NCBI GenBank assembly: GCA_036336715.1
Contig: JAYZFP010000068.1
Span: forward strand, 27,645 to 91,644
Source of the DNA: JABAAE01 sp036336715
Lineage (GTDB): Bacteria; Planctomycetota; Planctomycetia; Pirellulales; Pirellulaceae
Length of the DNA stretch: 64,000 nucleotides
Direction of reading: 5' to 3'
The notes under the pieces were generated by a model that saw nothing but the letters and a program-made list of their open reading frames with translations, had not been told where the DNA came from and did not search any database. Below, piece by piece: positions 42,986 to 51,927 of this stretch (the first letter of the stretch is position 1; every line of letters begins with the position of its first letter). The translations under genes were made by a program, and so were the position numbers.

Positions 42986-43720
42986 ATGAAACCCATTTTC
43001 CGGCTGATCGCCCTGGCCTCTGTCAGCACCACCCTGCTCTGCTCCTGCGGGCCGCCCAATGATCTGTCTCAGCCCCTCGACAGAGATCCTCGTGAGGTTC
43101 CCTTTGTCACCACACCCCAAACGGTGGTCGATCGGATGCTGGAGACAGCCGCTCCCGCGAAAGACGACCTGATCCTCGACCTTGGCTGTGGTGATGGACG
43201 GATTGTCGTTTCTGCGGCGAAAAAATACGGCTGCCGGGGAATTGGCTACGATATTGATCCCAAGCTGATCGAACTCTGCCGGGAAAATGCCAGGCGTGCA
43301 GGCGTGGAGCACCTGGTGGAATTTCGGCAGGAAGACATTTACCAGGCGGAGTTGCCGCGGGAGGCGACCGTGATCACCCTCTACCTTCTGCCCGAAATGA
43401 ACCTGCGACTGTTGCCCTGGCTGCAGTCTCTGGACGATGGACGAAAAGTGATCTCGTTTCGCTGGATCATGCCGGGTGTCAAGGAAGAAAAAAAGATCAC
43501 AATGGAAACCGGCGAAAAGATGCTGCCGATGGGAGATATCCATTTCTTCACCACCCCGCTGCTGGTCGACCCGGACTGGAAACCAAGAGAAAAAACCCCC
43601 ATCGAGGTTGACTTCAACAAGATCAGGGAGCAGTTGAAATTCGCCGAAAGAAAGGCCCTGAACCGGGAAAAGAAAGAAAAGAAACAGGACATCGGACAGG
43701 AAAAGCCCCAGGGCCAGTGA
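42986..43720 (+). CDS. Lipoprotein-like SAM-dependent methyltransferase
   Basis: The 244-residue product has an N-terminal hydrophobic segment ending in a lipobox-like LCSC (Cys21), followed by a class I methyltransferase domain. The SAM motif is DLGCGDGRIVVSAAKKYG (about residue 64), a DID acidic motif follows, and further on TLYLLPEMNLRLLP. The VPFVTTPQTVV segment and YLLP resemble the FAM173/ATPSCKMT lysine-methyltransferase group (from memory). The tail is Lys/Glu-rich. A SAM-using domain behind an export signal is odd, as SAM is cytoplasmic; the segment may instead be an uncleaved anchor facing the cytoplasm. Confidence 0.78.
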   Translation: MKPIFRLIALASVSTTLLCSCGPPNDLSQPLDRDPREVPFVTTPQTVVDRMLETAAPAKDDLILDLGCGDGRIVVSAAKKYGCRGIGYDIDPKLIELCRENARRAGVEHLVEFRQEDIYQAELPREATVITLYLLPEMNLRLLPWLQSLDDGRKVISFRWIMPGVKEEKKITMETGEKMLPMGDIHFFTTPLLVDPDWKPREKTPIEVDFNKIREQLKFAERKALNREKKEKKQDIGQEKPQGQ

Positions 43721-43764
43721 GGTGCCTCCGCTTCCCGAAAGCGGTTACGTGTCATCATTCCGCT

Positions 43765-43804
43765 TCAGCAGATTCTGTCAGCAGGTTCCTGTCAGGGTCC
43801 ACTG
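43765..43804. repeat. 13-14 bp tandem duplication, degenerate
   Basis: TCAGCAGATTCTG (43765-43777) and TCAGCAGGTTCCTG (43778-43791) are adjacent, and a third partial copy TCAGGGTCC follows. It lies in the convergent spacer after the methyltransferase gene. Confidence 0.65.
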
Positions 43805-43898
43805 CCGGGAACTGGCCGATCATCCTTTTTCGAAGCCAACGATACCTTTCACCATCCATGACTGGAAACGGACCAACACAGGCGCGACAGCCACTTGC

Positions 43899-46595
43899 CT
43901 ACCGATTGCCGTCCTTCGGGGATGGCCGCGGGTTTTCATCAGCGGGCCGGTCTGGCCGCAACTCCTGGCAATCAAGGATGATGCGGGAATAGACCTCTCG
44001 GGCATGCTGGTAGGCTTCGCGGGCATCCTGCTGTTCCGCCTCGGCGTAGGTAGACTTCTTGGACTTCCAACACTGGTCGACTCCCGCAAGACACCACTCC
44101 GCGCTGGCCTTTGAAGCCCTGAGCGGTTGTTCATCCACCTGCAGGAAAATCGGGTTGGTATGGGCCTGCGGAAAAACCCGAATCGCGGCCCAACTGCTGC
44201 TGCGGAAAGAATGGTCAAAGGTGATCTTTCGGGATTTTCCATCGGCAGGCACCTGTTGGCTGGCAACCGGATAACCGTTGACAATCAATTCCACCTTGAC
44301 CGTCTTTTTTTGATCACTCCGTGCAGCCACTCGCGTGGAAAATGCAACGCTCTGGCCTCCGGAGATCTCCAACTGGCTCCCGGCTACACCGCAGCGAGCT
44401 TTCTTTTGGCCCCCGTTTGCCTGCGCCCCGAAACCGATCAGGTGACAGTTGCCATCACTGACATAACTCCGACCCGTGCCGATCGACTGGACCCATTTTC
44501 CGAATGTCAACTTGCCATCGACCTCGGCATAGACTCGCCCTATCCCGACCCGTTCACCGCTGATGCAGGGAAAATCCGTTTCGCCGCTGACGGCAACACG
44601 GAACCCGCAATTCAAAACGTGGTACCACATGTTCCATTCGGCTACACGTTCGGTATTCATGGCCGAAATAAAATCCACTGCCGGAACCGGTTTTCCATCG
44701 GGACCGGGAACCTGGTGGGTTACATTCATCACGAATTCGTTGGCACCGATTCCGTCATAGGCCGGGATGTTGTAATTCGGCAGAAGGAAGGGTCCATCCA
44801 GTCCCTCAGTACCCGGAACGCGACCGATGAACCGGGTCAGGCCCATCGATGAATGGGCAGGACCGCAGACCGCACCCTGTTTTTTTGCCCAGCGAAGGGT
44901 ATTCAGTCCCAGCGTGGGCCAATGATCCTTGGACTCACCGCCCGGGTAGATCTGCTGTTGGAGATTCAACAGGTTGAGATGCCCACTGACATGGGAACCA
45001 AAACCGGAGACTTCGACGTCATACCGGAGTGTATAGGGGTAGCTTGACTGTTCGGCGGTTTTTCCCGTGAAGAACCGTTTTTGAAAATCAAAACAGGGCC
45101 CCCAGGTCAGGCAACAGCCAACTTTCAAATCCTCACCACGGATATGGCGAATCATGTCTTGCGGCATCACACCCTGCGTCGGATTATCGTAATGCATGCA
45201 ACCGGCCGCATGGATGTGATGGTCCCCCGACCACCAACCATCCAGCGAGGGATCAATCCATCGTTTGACCCGGTAAAAAAATTCCGCCGGACGGGGACCG
45301 ACCACAATGGTTTTGACCTCCGGCACCGTTTCCGGCCCCCGCGAGCAGGTAATCCGGTAAGTGCCCTGGGGCAGGGAAACCGTCTCGTTGTCTCCCCTGT
45401 AGATCTGCTTCTGAAAAAAGAAATCTGGGGCCAGACGTTTGGATTGGGCAGGGAAAATTTCGCCTCGCTGGTTACGGATCTCGAAACGTGCAAACCCGGG
45501 TTTGCCATAGGCGTCCAGAACCCGAAACCGCACGGTGGTCGCCGGAAGGCATTGGAAGTCGATAGCGATTTTGCTCCAGTGGTTGAATCGCTCCAGCGAA
45601 CAGAGCTCGATCCAGTCGAGGCGAACTTTTCCCGGCCGGATCAGCGGATCGATCCGCAAGCCCTTTAGTTCTCCCTGCGGTTGAAACTCGATTTCGTACA
45701 GTTTTTCCTTTCCCGTTTTGGCCAGGAAATTGACGCTGCGATTGCCGTCAGCCTGGGGTTTTTCACGGGTCCACCAGAAAACCTGTCCAATACCATCGGT
45801 TTCGTAATTTCCCCAGAACCGCAGCACCATCGGTCCTGCCTTGGCTTTTACCCGGGTTCCAAAAAAAGGATCGCCACCTGTTGAGGTCACAAACAGCGAT
45901 CCCTGCTTAACCTCCAGTTCCGACTGGTTCATGGCAATCCAGCCAGCGGAACCCTCTTCAAACGTCCATCTTTTCAGGATCTCTCCCTGATCATCCTGTT
46001 TGCCGACTGCAAACTCGAACAATGCTGATTTTTTTCCCGCATCCCGGCAATAGACCTGCAGAATCCGATACTCCAGTTCCAGGCCACTCAGGTTGGGATT
46101 GAGAGGGCGCCCCTCGTAACTGGCAAGTTCCATCCAACGAAAAGCAACCTGGTCGGCCGGTGAGTGGGGAAGCGGCTTGGCATGGGGACTGGTGACCCGC
46201 ATCCGCCCGCTGACCCCTGACCGGTTGGCGACCTTGACCAGGAATGTCTGCCAGCCCTGTTCCTGCAGAATGGGCGGGGCGGGCCCCTGGCTGATTCGGG
46301 ATGAACCCGACTTCAACAGTTCCACGCCAAACAGACAACGCTGGTCGAGTATCGACTGGACACGACGGGCCACCTCGTCATCGCTATCCAGTTTTTTCAG
46401 CCCATCCAGCTCGGAAACGGTTCGCTCGTCAAGCGGAACACCGAGAAAGGACATGGCTTTTTTTACCCTCTGTACCTGAGCCAGCAACGGTTGGCGGTCG
46501 ACCGATTTGACCAGCGGAAAGGGCTCTTGCGCAACCCCAAAGAACGGAAACCAGGCGGTGGCAAAAAACAGGAGCAGGCTTGGGACACGGGGCAT
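43899..46595 (-). CDS. Exported PHP-type (CehA/McbA-like) metallohydrolase
   Basis: The 898-residue product begins with a signal peptide (MPRVPSLLLFFATAWFPFFG). Its metal-binding domain resembles the PHP/CehA-McbA family: GDHHIHAAGCMHYDN (about residue 455), then GPAHSSMG and, much later, VSGETDFPC. The N-terminal half holds beta-rich regions that resemble carbohydrate-binding or jelly-roll domains (for example residues 205-330). CehA/McbA proteins hydrolyse esters, and a phosphoester or ester substrate fits, but which one is unknown. It stands alone between long spacers. Confidence 0.72.
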   Translation of the reverse strand: MPRVPSLLLFFATAWFPFFGVAQEPFPLVKSVDRQPLLAQVQRVKKAMSFLGVPLDERTVSELDGLKKLDSDDEVARRVQSILDQRCLFGVELLKSGSSRISQGPAPPILQEQGWQTFLVKVANRSGVSGRMRVTSPHAKPLPHSPADQVAFRWMELASYEGRPLNPNLSGLELEYRILQVYCRDAGKKSALFEFAVGKQDDQGEILKRWTFEEGSAGWIAMNQSELEVKQGSLFVTSTGGDPFFGTRVKAKAGPMVLRFWGNYETDGIGQVFWWTREKPQADGNRSVNFLAKTGKEKLYEIEFQPQGELKGLRIDPLIRPGKVRLDWIELCSLERFNHWSKIAIDFQCLPATTVRFRVLDAYGKPGFARFEIRNQRGEIFPAQSKRLAPDFFFQKQIYRGDNETVSLPQGTYRITCSRGPETVPEVKTIVVGPRPAEFFYRVKRWIDPSLDGWWSGDHHIHAAGCMHYDNPTQGVMPQDMIRHIRGEDLKVGCCLTWGPCFDFQKRFFTGKTAEQSSYPYTLRYDVEVSGFGSHVSGHLNLLNLQQQIYPGGESKDHWPTLGLNTLRWAKKQGAVCGPAHSSMGLTRFIGRVPGTEGLDGPFLLPNYNIPAYDGIGANEFVMNVTHQVPGPDGKPVPAVDFISAMNTERVAEWNMWYHVLNCGFRVAVSGETDFPCISGERVGIGRVYAEVDGKLTFGKWVQSIGTGRSYVSDGNCHLIGFGAQANGGQKKARCGVAGSQLEISGGQSVAFSTRVAARSDQKKTVKVELIVNGYPVASQQVPADGKSRKITFDHSFRSSSWAAIRVFPQAHTNPIFLQVDEQPLRASKASAEWCLAGVDQCWKSKKSTYAEAEQQDAREAYQHAREVYSRIILDCQELRPDRPADENPRPSPKDGNR

Positions 46596-47115
46596 GGGGT
46601 GTACCTCAGCGGATTGGCGGTCATCTGGAAGAAATCGCTGTCTATTTCCGTTCCCAGAATTCGAGCGACCTCAGGTGGTGTTTTAACACATTTTCCCGCT
46701 GCACAGGATCGACCAATTCCTGCGAATCCGCTGCATCCGTTCCTTTTCCCATTCGAAAAAAACTGAATTGACTCCCGGCTGACTACCGGGTTGGAGCTTT
46801 TCGCCTCCAAGTACCCAAGGTGCCGTTAGGGCAAAACGGTACATCCCGAGGTTCTCTGCAATGGCCCGCACGAGAAACCAGCCAGGTCGAGGCAGTTCGT
46901 CCCGGAAATCCAGTTTCTGGCGGGGCTGTTTGCGACGGGCCAACGGCAGGGAATCCCGGTCGGAGGTGTGGAATTCAAGCGTCGCTCCAGCCTGGCAGTT
47001 CCTGTTCGCTTCGGGCGGTTTGTGGAGCCTCGAGGCACGCGAGCAAACCTGTCAACAGCAACGTGAGCCGCCAACATGAAAAATGTTTCCGAAGGGGCTT
47101 CGATTGAGGAATCCT
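46596..47115. other. 520-base noncoding spacer upstream of the PHP hydrolase gene
   Basis: I see no convincing gene on either strand; the short open frames lack ribosome binding sites and family resemblance. Near its right end a 5-bp hairpin CGAAG-GGG-CTTCG (47090-47102) is followed on the minus strand by GAAACATTTTT, so it may be a weak terminator for the glycosyltransferase. Confidence 0.5.
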
Positions 47116-48105
47116 TCAATACTTGAGAATGCACCACAGTGCGCGGAAACCGTCCCGGACTCCAATCTTCTTTCCCTCGGCATAGGTCCTCTTGTGATAG
47201 GAAATGGGCCGCTCGTCAAACCGAGTTTCCTGCCTTTTTGCCAACTTGGCCGTCATCTCAAGTTCAATACCGAATCGTTTTTCAGTCAAACCTTCGACAA
47301 TTTCATCGAGAATGGTTTTCCGCACCAGCTTGTAACAGGTCTCCGCATCGGAAAGATTCAGGCCGGTCATCCAGTTCGAGCAGCAGGTGATCAACCCGTT
47401 GCCGAAGCGATGCCACGCGGGGGAGTTGGTTTGATTGCCTCCGGCAAACCGGCTTCCGTAAACCACATCCGCTTTGCCACTCAGAAGAGTCGTCAGCAGC
47501 ACTGCAAATTCCTGTGGATCGTACTCCTGGTCGGCATCCTGGATTCCGACGACATCACCCGTGGCAGCCTGGAACCCCGTTTTCAAGGCCGCGCCTTTGC
47601 CCTGGTTCACCTCGTGAAACAGGGTCCTGATTTCGATGGCACCAAAAGCGTTGGCACGTAATGCCCCGTCCTTTTCACCGCTGCCATCAGCCGCGGAATG
47701 CTCTCCAAACAGCTTTTCCAGTTCGTCCCTTGTCCCATCCGTACTTCCGTCATCCACGATCACCAGCTCCATCGGCAGATCGACATGACAGACCCTGTCT
47801 ATCATCTCTAAAATCGTTCGCTGTTCGTTGAATACGGGCATCACGACCGTAAAACGAAAGCCCGGAGGCAGGGGAATCAAAGCACGGTCAGCGCACCAGT
47901 CGCTCCCATGACGGGACCGGAAGCGGCTGACGATCTCGTTGTACGATTCAATGCTGTCAAAGGGAACAGAAGAGGATTGAAACGCGTCTGCCCGAAGCGC
48001 CAGAACTTCGCCGCAGGTTTTTTGATGTAGGGTTCGTACGCGTTTCACGGAATCAAAGTTTCCAAGGGAGTCCTTCAGCCTATTTGGCGATCGGATCTGA
48101 GTCAA
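47116..48105 (-). CDS. Family 2 glycosyltransferase, dolichol-phosphate-mannose-synthase-like
   Basis: The 329-residue product has a GT-A fold. VVMPVFNEQRTILEMIDRV is near residue 88, followed by ELVIVDDGSTDGT, then NQGKGAALKTGF and DADQEYDPQEF (the DXD-like metal site). The C-terminal ADVVYGSRF and ETCYKLVRKTIL are typical of DPM1-type enzymes that transfer a sugar to a polyprenyl phosphate. No C-terminal membrane helices are present. The start is uncertain: the frame opens with TTG at 48105 and no good ATG occurs before the catalytic domain, and the N-terminal 80 residues are not conserved-looking. Upstream lies a long spacer with two homologous elements. Confidence 0.85.
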   Translation of the reverse strand: MTQIRSPNRLKDSLGNFDSVKRVRTLHQKTCGEVLALRADAFQSSSVPFDSIESYNEIVSRFRSRHGSDWCADRALIPLPPGFRFTVVMPVFNEQRTILEMIDRVCHVDLPMELVIVDDGSTDGTRDELEKLFGEHSAADGSGEKDGALRANAFGAIEIRTLFHEVNQGKGAALKTGFQAATGDVVGIQDADQEYDPQEFAVLLTTLLSGKADVVYGSRFAGGNQTNSPAWHRFGNGLITCCSNWMTGLNLSDAETCYKLVRKTILDEIVEGLTEKRFGIELEMTAKLAKRQETRFDERPISYHKRTYAEGKKIGVRDGFRALWCILKY

Positions 48106-48226
48106 TCGAATGGGAAATTTTCCCCTCGAATGCCAATCGGATCATATAACAATTCATTGCAGTTAATTTTCTTCACGCAGGTTTTCAAGTATGGAGACCT
48201 CGAAAAAACCAAAAAAATAAATTCCC

Positions 48227-48312
48227 AAAAACTTGAATCGCATTGCTTGACAACTGATTCGCAAGTCTGAAAATAGGTTCCAACTGGGGCAGGAATTCTT
48301 CGCTTTCTGAAT
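48227..48312. repeat. 86-bp homologous element, copy 1
   Basis: It matches the element at 48370-48455 over 86 bases with no gap, at 61 of 86 positions by my count. The ends are nearly identical (AAAAACTTGA, and TCTTCGC with CTGAAT). On the plus strand it contains TTGACA (48247-48252), then 17 bases, then AAAATA. On the minus strand GAATC...GATTC can pair just before a T-run. It may be a promoter, an operator array or a small RNA gene. Confidence 0.72.
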
Positions 48313-48369
48313 TTTTCTCGCCGCGATTTTTTATCCCGGTTCGTCGCTGGCCAATTACCGCCAAACGAC

Positions 48370-48455
48370 AAAAACTTGAACCGGATTGGTTGACAAGCCA
48401 GTTGCAAATCAGAGAATAAGATTCGATTGATTGAAGTGTTCTTCGCACTCTGAAT
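48370..48455. repeat. 86-bp homologous element, copy 2
   Basis: This is the second copy, 143 bases downstream of the first. TTGACA is at 48390-48395, again 17 bases before AGAATA. The minus strand can fold AACTGG with CCGGTT (one G-U pair) before CAAGTTTTT. Both copies keep the TTGACA and the terminal blocks while the middle (about 10 bases) diverges, which suggests selection on the ends. Confidence 0.72.
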
Positions 48456-48620
48456 ACGCCTTATCAACAATCATCTCTGCCGATTGACTCCAAACTCACG
48501 TGGATTTTTTGCGCTCCCGCTATGCTAGCACTGAATCTGAAAACGGTTTCGATCCAACCATGCGGTTCGTGCCGGAATCAGGATTCAGGCCCACGCAATT
48601 TATTTGCACACGATATCCCC

Positions 48621-48665
48621 GAAAACGATTTAACTGAAAACGATCTCCCTGAAAACGGTCGGGTG
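48621..48665. repeat. 15-bp tandem array, three copies
   Basis: GAAAACGATTTAACT, GAAAACGATCTCCCT and GAAAACGGTCGGGTG follow one another. In one frame they read as repeats of the five-residue pattern END plus two residues, but the open frame around them lacks support. Confidence 0.75.
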
Positions 48666-48845
48666 AATCCCGGCACGAGGATCCCTACTGACGAATCAAA
48701 GGAAGGCTTTTGGGCTTAGGAGAAGCCAACGGTTTTGAAACATGGGGGCGGCGACTGATGGATGCGATAGTCGACGTCCTGAAAACGTGGACCGGATGTC
48801 CCCCCCAAGTTTCTAACCTGTTTCGCGAATTCACCACAAAGCTGA

Positions 48846-49619
48846 ATGATCGATTGCCTCATATCTTTCGGTTCCAACCTCGGGAATTCCCGACAGATCA
48901 TTCTGGATGCTGTTGAAAGCCTTGAATCGGGACACCCTGTCTTTAACCTGCGAATCAGTGAATTCCTGATCACCCCACCGGTTGGGGGCCCTCCGGGTCA
49001 ACCCGATTTCATCAACGGTGCTGCCAGGTTCGACACGAATTTGACGCCGCTGGAACTCCTTGGACTGCTCCATCAGACTGAAACGGATTTTGGCAGGGAA
49101 CGTCGCATTCGCTGGGATTCTCGCACACTGGATCTGGACCTGCTGCTTTACGGCAACCGCATTCTTGCAGAAAACGACTGCGAAATTCCGCACCCCCGGA
49201 TGAGCTTTCGCCAGTTCGTACTGGTTCCCGCCCAGTCGATTGCCGCGGAAATGACTCACCCGGTTTCCAGGTGCTCAATCGGCTCACTCCTCGAACGGAT
49301 CCAGGTGGAGACCCGGGTCCTCCTGCTCACCGAGCGTTCCCGTCTTGATGAAATAGCGAAACGACTCAGCGATTTCCCGGGGAACTTCCAGATGGAAACC
49401 GGCTGCCTGGATCAATGGAAGGATCTGGTTTCCGAAACCAGCCCGGCTCGACTGCTCATACTCGATTTGACCTGCCAGGACCCACAGGAATTCCTGGCAC
49501 AGCACCCGGAGCTGGTTCCCAGGCACCGGGGACCGCTGCTGGTTTTGCATGAACAGCCGGTTCAGCAGGTCGTCCTCGAGATTTCCGCAGCAATGGAAGC
49601 GATGAAAGCGATTCGATGA
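48846..49619 (+). CDS. folK: 2-amino-4-hydroxy-6-hydroxymethyldihydropteridine diphosphokinase with C-terminal extension
   Basis: HPPK transfers pyrophosphate from ATP to the pterin in folate biosynthesis. Residues 1 to about 150 hold the family features: ISFGSNLGNSRQ, INGAARFDTNLTPLELL, then GRERRIRWDSRTLDLDLLLYG with the two metal-binding aspartates, and IPHPRMSFRQFVLVP. Typical HPPK is about 160 residues. The remaining 100 or so (LLTERSRLDEIAKRL to AAMEAMKAIR) form an extra domain of unknown role. The stop overlaps the panC start by 4 bases, so folate and pantothenate synthesis genes are translationally coupled here. Confidence 0.92.
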   Translation: MIDCLISFGSNLGNSRQIILDAVESLESGHPVFNLRISEFLITPPVGGPPGQPDFINGAARFDTNLTPLELLGLLHQTETDFGRERRIRWDSRTLDLDLLLYGNRILAENDCEIPHPRMSFRQFVLVPAQSIAAEMTHPVSRCSIGSLLERIQVETRVLLLTERSRLDEIAKRLSDFPGNFQMETGCLDQWKDLVSETSPARLLILDLTCQDPQEFLAQHPELVPRHRGPLLVLHEQPVQQVVLEISAAMEAMKAIR

Positions 49620-50467
49620 AAACAACCGGCAACCCGAAAAAACTGTATGCCGAATTGGACCTGGCCCGAAAGAACGGGAAAACCATTGGAGTGGTCCCCA
49701 CGATGGGCGCCCTCCACCCGGGGCACCTCAGCCTTGTCGCGAGGGCCCGCGAAAAATGCGACATCGTGGTCGCCACGATTTTTGTCAATCCGACCCAGTT
49801 CGCCCCCCATGAGGACCTGGACAAATACCCCAGACCCCTCGAAAAGGACTTGGCCTGCCTGGAGGAAATGAACACGGATTTTGCATTTTGCCCGGAAAAT
49901 CACGACATTTATCCTCCCGGTTTTTCAACCTACGTCAGCCCGCCGGATATCGCCAGGCCGTTCGAGGGAAGCTCACGGCAATCCCATTTTCAGGGCGTGA
50001 CGACGGTGGTTCTGAAACTGTTCCAGATCGTACCGGCAACCAGGGCTTTTTTTGGCCAGAAGGATTATCAGCAGGCGTTGGTGATTCAGAAGATGGCAGA
50101 GGACCTGAACCTCCCGGTTGAAATTGAAATCTGCCCGATTGTCAGGGAACCGGATGGGTTGGCCATGAGTTCCCGCAACATCTACCTCTCGTTGGAAGAA
50201 AGGGAGAGGGCCCTTTCCCTGAGACAAAATGTCCTTGCCCTGAAACGGGATGTGCTTTCGGGACGTCCCCTCGACGAGAGCCTGGCCGATTACAGATCGC
50301 AGCTGGAAAAGGAAGTGGATGAACTGGAATACCTCGACCTTGTCCATGCCCGTACACTGCAGAAAATCGAAAACAGCCGCCAGGGCGGGGTGATCCTGGT
50401 GGCGGCCAGGGTTGGCTCGACACGATTGATTGACAATGAACTGGTCCAAGCCGGGGACGCCGGTTGA
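49616..50467 (+). CDS. panC: Pantothenate synthetase
   Basis: PanC joins pantoate and beta-alanine with ATP to form pantothenate, the precursor of CoA. The 283-residue product has the signature VVPTMGALHPGHLSLV (residues 26-41, with the HIGH-like motif), VNPTQFAPHEDLDKYPR, FFGQKDYQQ, and the KMSKS-like MSSRN. The gene overlaps folK by 4 bases (ATGA). PanB is not nearby. Confidence 0.97.
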   Translation: MKTTGNPKKLYAELDLARKNGKTIGVVPTMGALHPGHLSLVARAREKCDIVVATIFVNPTQFAPHEDLDKYPRPLEKDLACLEEMNTDFAFCPENHDIYPPGFSTYVSPPDIARPFEGSSRQSHFQGVTTVVLKLFQIVPATRAFFGQKDYQQALVIQKMAEDLNLPVEIEICPIVREPDGLAMSSRNIYLSLEERERALSLRQNVLALKRDVLSGRPLDESLADYRSQLEKEVDELEYLDLVHARTLQKIENSRQGGVILVAARVGSTRLIDNELVQAGDAG

Positions 50468-50557
50468 AACCGAAGTTGACCGTGGCGGGACGCTCCATGT
50501 TGATGGGCCGGGAAAAATGGTACGATCAGGGCGATTCCTAAAAACAGCGACACCACC

Positions 50558-51820
50558 ATGTGGCAAACACTTGTTTTCATTTCGCCCAACCTGATTGACC
50601 CGTTGGTGATTGGCTGGCTCGTGCTGGGCGTTTGCGTTCAGGCGTGGATCGCCATCAGAAAGGGAATCGGCAGTGATTTCTGGAGCACACTGCCGGTGTT
50701 CCTGGTAGTGGCCCTGATCCTGAAATTCATTTTGCCACGCCTGATGGTCCAGGACCCTCAAACTGGCGAGACACTGGGACTGGCAATCCGGGGTTACGGT
50801 TTTTTTCTCCTGATCGGCGTCCTCTGTGGCGTTGGCCTCGCGATGCAACGATCCCGAAGAGTCGGCCTGAATCCGGACACGACCCTCAATCTCTGCTTCT
50901 GGCTGTTCGTGACCGGCATCCTCGGGGCAAGGGCTTTTTATGTCATCCAGTACTGGGACCAGTTTCAGTTGGACGGAAACATCCAGCTGGTGAAAATCCT
51001 GAACATGACCGAAGGTGGGCTGGTGGTCTACGGCAGCATCATCGGCGGCGTCCTGGGAGGCATCGTTTTTCTTTTCATCAGGAAACTGCCGGTTTTGGCA
51101 ACCCTGGATATTCTCGCCCCCTGCATGATGATTGGACTTTCGATCGGCAGAATCGGGTGTCTGATGAATGGTTGCTGCTGGGGAGGAATCTGTGAAACCC
51201 CCATGCCTTCGATTCGCTTTCCCGAAGGCTCGCCGCCGTATGCCCGACAGGTCGACACCGGAGAATTGTTCGGCATGATGGCTTTACCCACCCGGGCGGA
51301 ACGACCGGCCGACGGTCGGAAAATCAGAAAACTGGCCCCCTCCGGAGCCGCAGCCAACCGGGGCATTCAGGAGGGCGACAGGATACTGGGTTATGAATAC
51401 GAACCCAATCCAAACGATTCGAAAATTCCGGAACAGATCATTTACCACCTGCAAACCCCCAAGGGACCTGGGAGGGTAATCTTCGAGAGGGACGAGATAC
51501 CCGCAGTTTCACTGCCCGTGCACCCTTCACAGATCTACAGTTCCATCAACGCACTTTTTGTTTTCCTTTTTCTCTGGTTCTATTTTCCGGCACGAAAACG
51601 GGATGGCCAGGTGCTGGCCCTGTTGATGATCATCTACCCGATCGGCCGGTTTTTGCTGGAAATCATCCGCTCAGATGAAATGGGTCAGTTCGGAACCCAG
51701 TTGACAATCTCCCAGCTGACGAGCATCGGTTCGATTCTCGGCGGCTTGGCGCTGATCGCTTACGGGATCCCCTACTTCAAAAAAACGGATACCTTTCCCC
51801 GCCCCGAAAAGAGTTCTTGA
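50558..51820 (+). CDS. lgt: Prolipoprotein diacylglyceryl transferase with a PDZ-like insertion
   Basis: Lgt attaches diacylglycerol to the lipobox cysteine of prolipoproteins in the inner membrane. The 420-residue product shows IRGYGFFLLIG (about residue 77), EGGLVVYGSIIGG (about 152), GLSIGRIGCLMNGCCWGG (193-210) and VHPSQIYS (321-328), the expected order of conserved blocks. Between the last two is an insert of about 90 residues (230-318) containing LAPSGAAANRGIQEGDRILG, the hallmark of a PDZ domain. Standard Lgt is about 290 residues. The start follows the panC stop by 90 bases. Confidence 0.88.
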   Translation: MWQTLVFISPNLIDPLVIGWLVLGVCVQAWIAIRKGIGSDFWSTLPVFLVVALILKFILPRLMVQDPQTGETLGLAIRGYGFFLLIGVLCGVGLAMQRSRRVGLNPDTTLNLCFWLFVTGILGARAFYVIQYWDQFQLDGNIQLVKILNMTEGGLVVYGSIIGGVLGGIVFLFIRKLPVLATLDILAPCMMIGLSIGRIGCLMNGCCWGGICETPMPSIRFPEGSPPYARQVDTGELFGMMALPTRAERPADGRKIRKLAPSGAAANRGIQEGDRILGYEYEPNPNDSKIPEQIIYHLQTPKGPGRVIFERDEIPAVSLPVHPSQIYSSINALFVFLFLWFYFPARKRDGQVLALLMIIYPIGRFLLEIIRSDEMGQFGTQLTISQLTSIGSILGGLALIAYGIPYFKKTDTFPRPEKSS

Positions 51821-51927
51821 CCGCCAATTGCGGGTCCCGACAGAATTACCCCAAGGATCGCAAACTCCTATTTTTAAATGACTTAGGACGACCGCCTCCT
51901 GAAATGCCGTTCTCCTTTTGAACCGGG

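Larger units (their letters stand above)
48106..48845. promoter_or_regulatory. 740-base divergent spacer between the GT2 gene and folK
   Basis: This spacer lies between divergent genes. Besides the two 86-base homologous elements it holds a three-copy 15-base array in the 3' part. A 65-codon open frame (48522-48719) contains that array, but it lacks a ribosome binding site, so I do not call it a gene. Confidence 0.55.

Noticed and set aside
48522..48719. A 65-codon frame holding the 15-bp repeats as a possible small gene
   Set aside because: No ribosome binding site; the repeat is explained at DNA level. Kept only as a low-interest finding.
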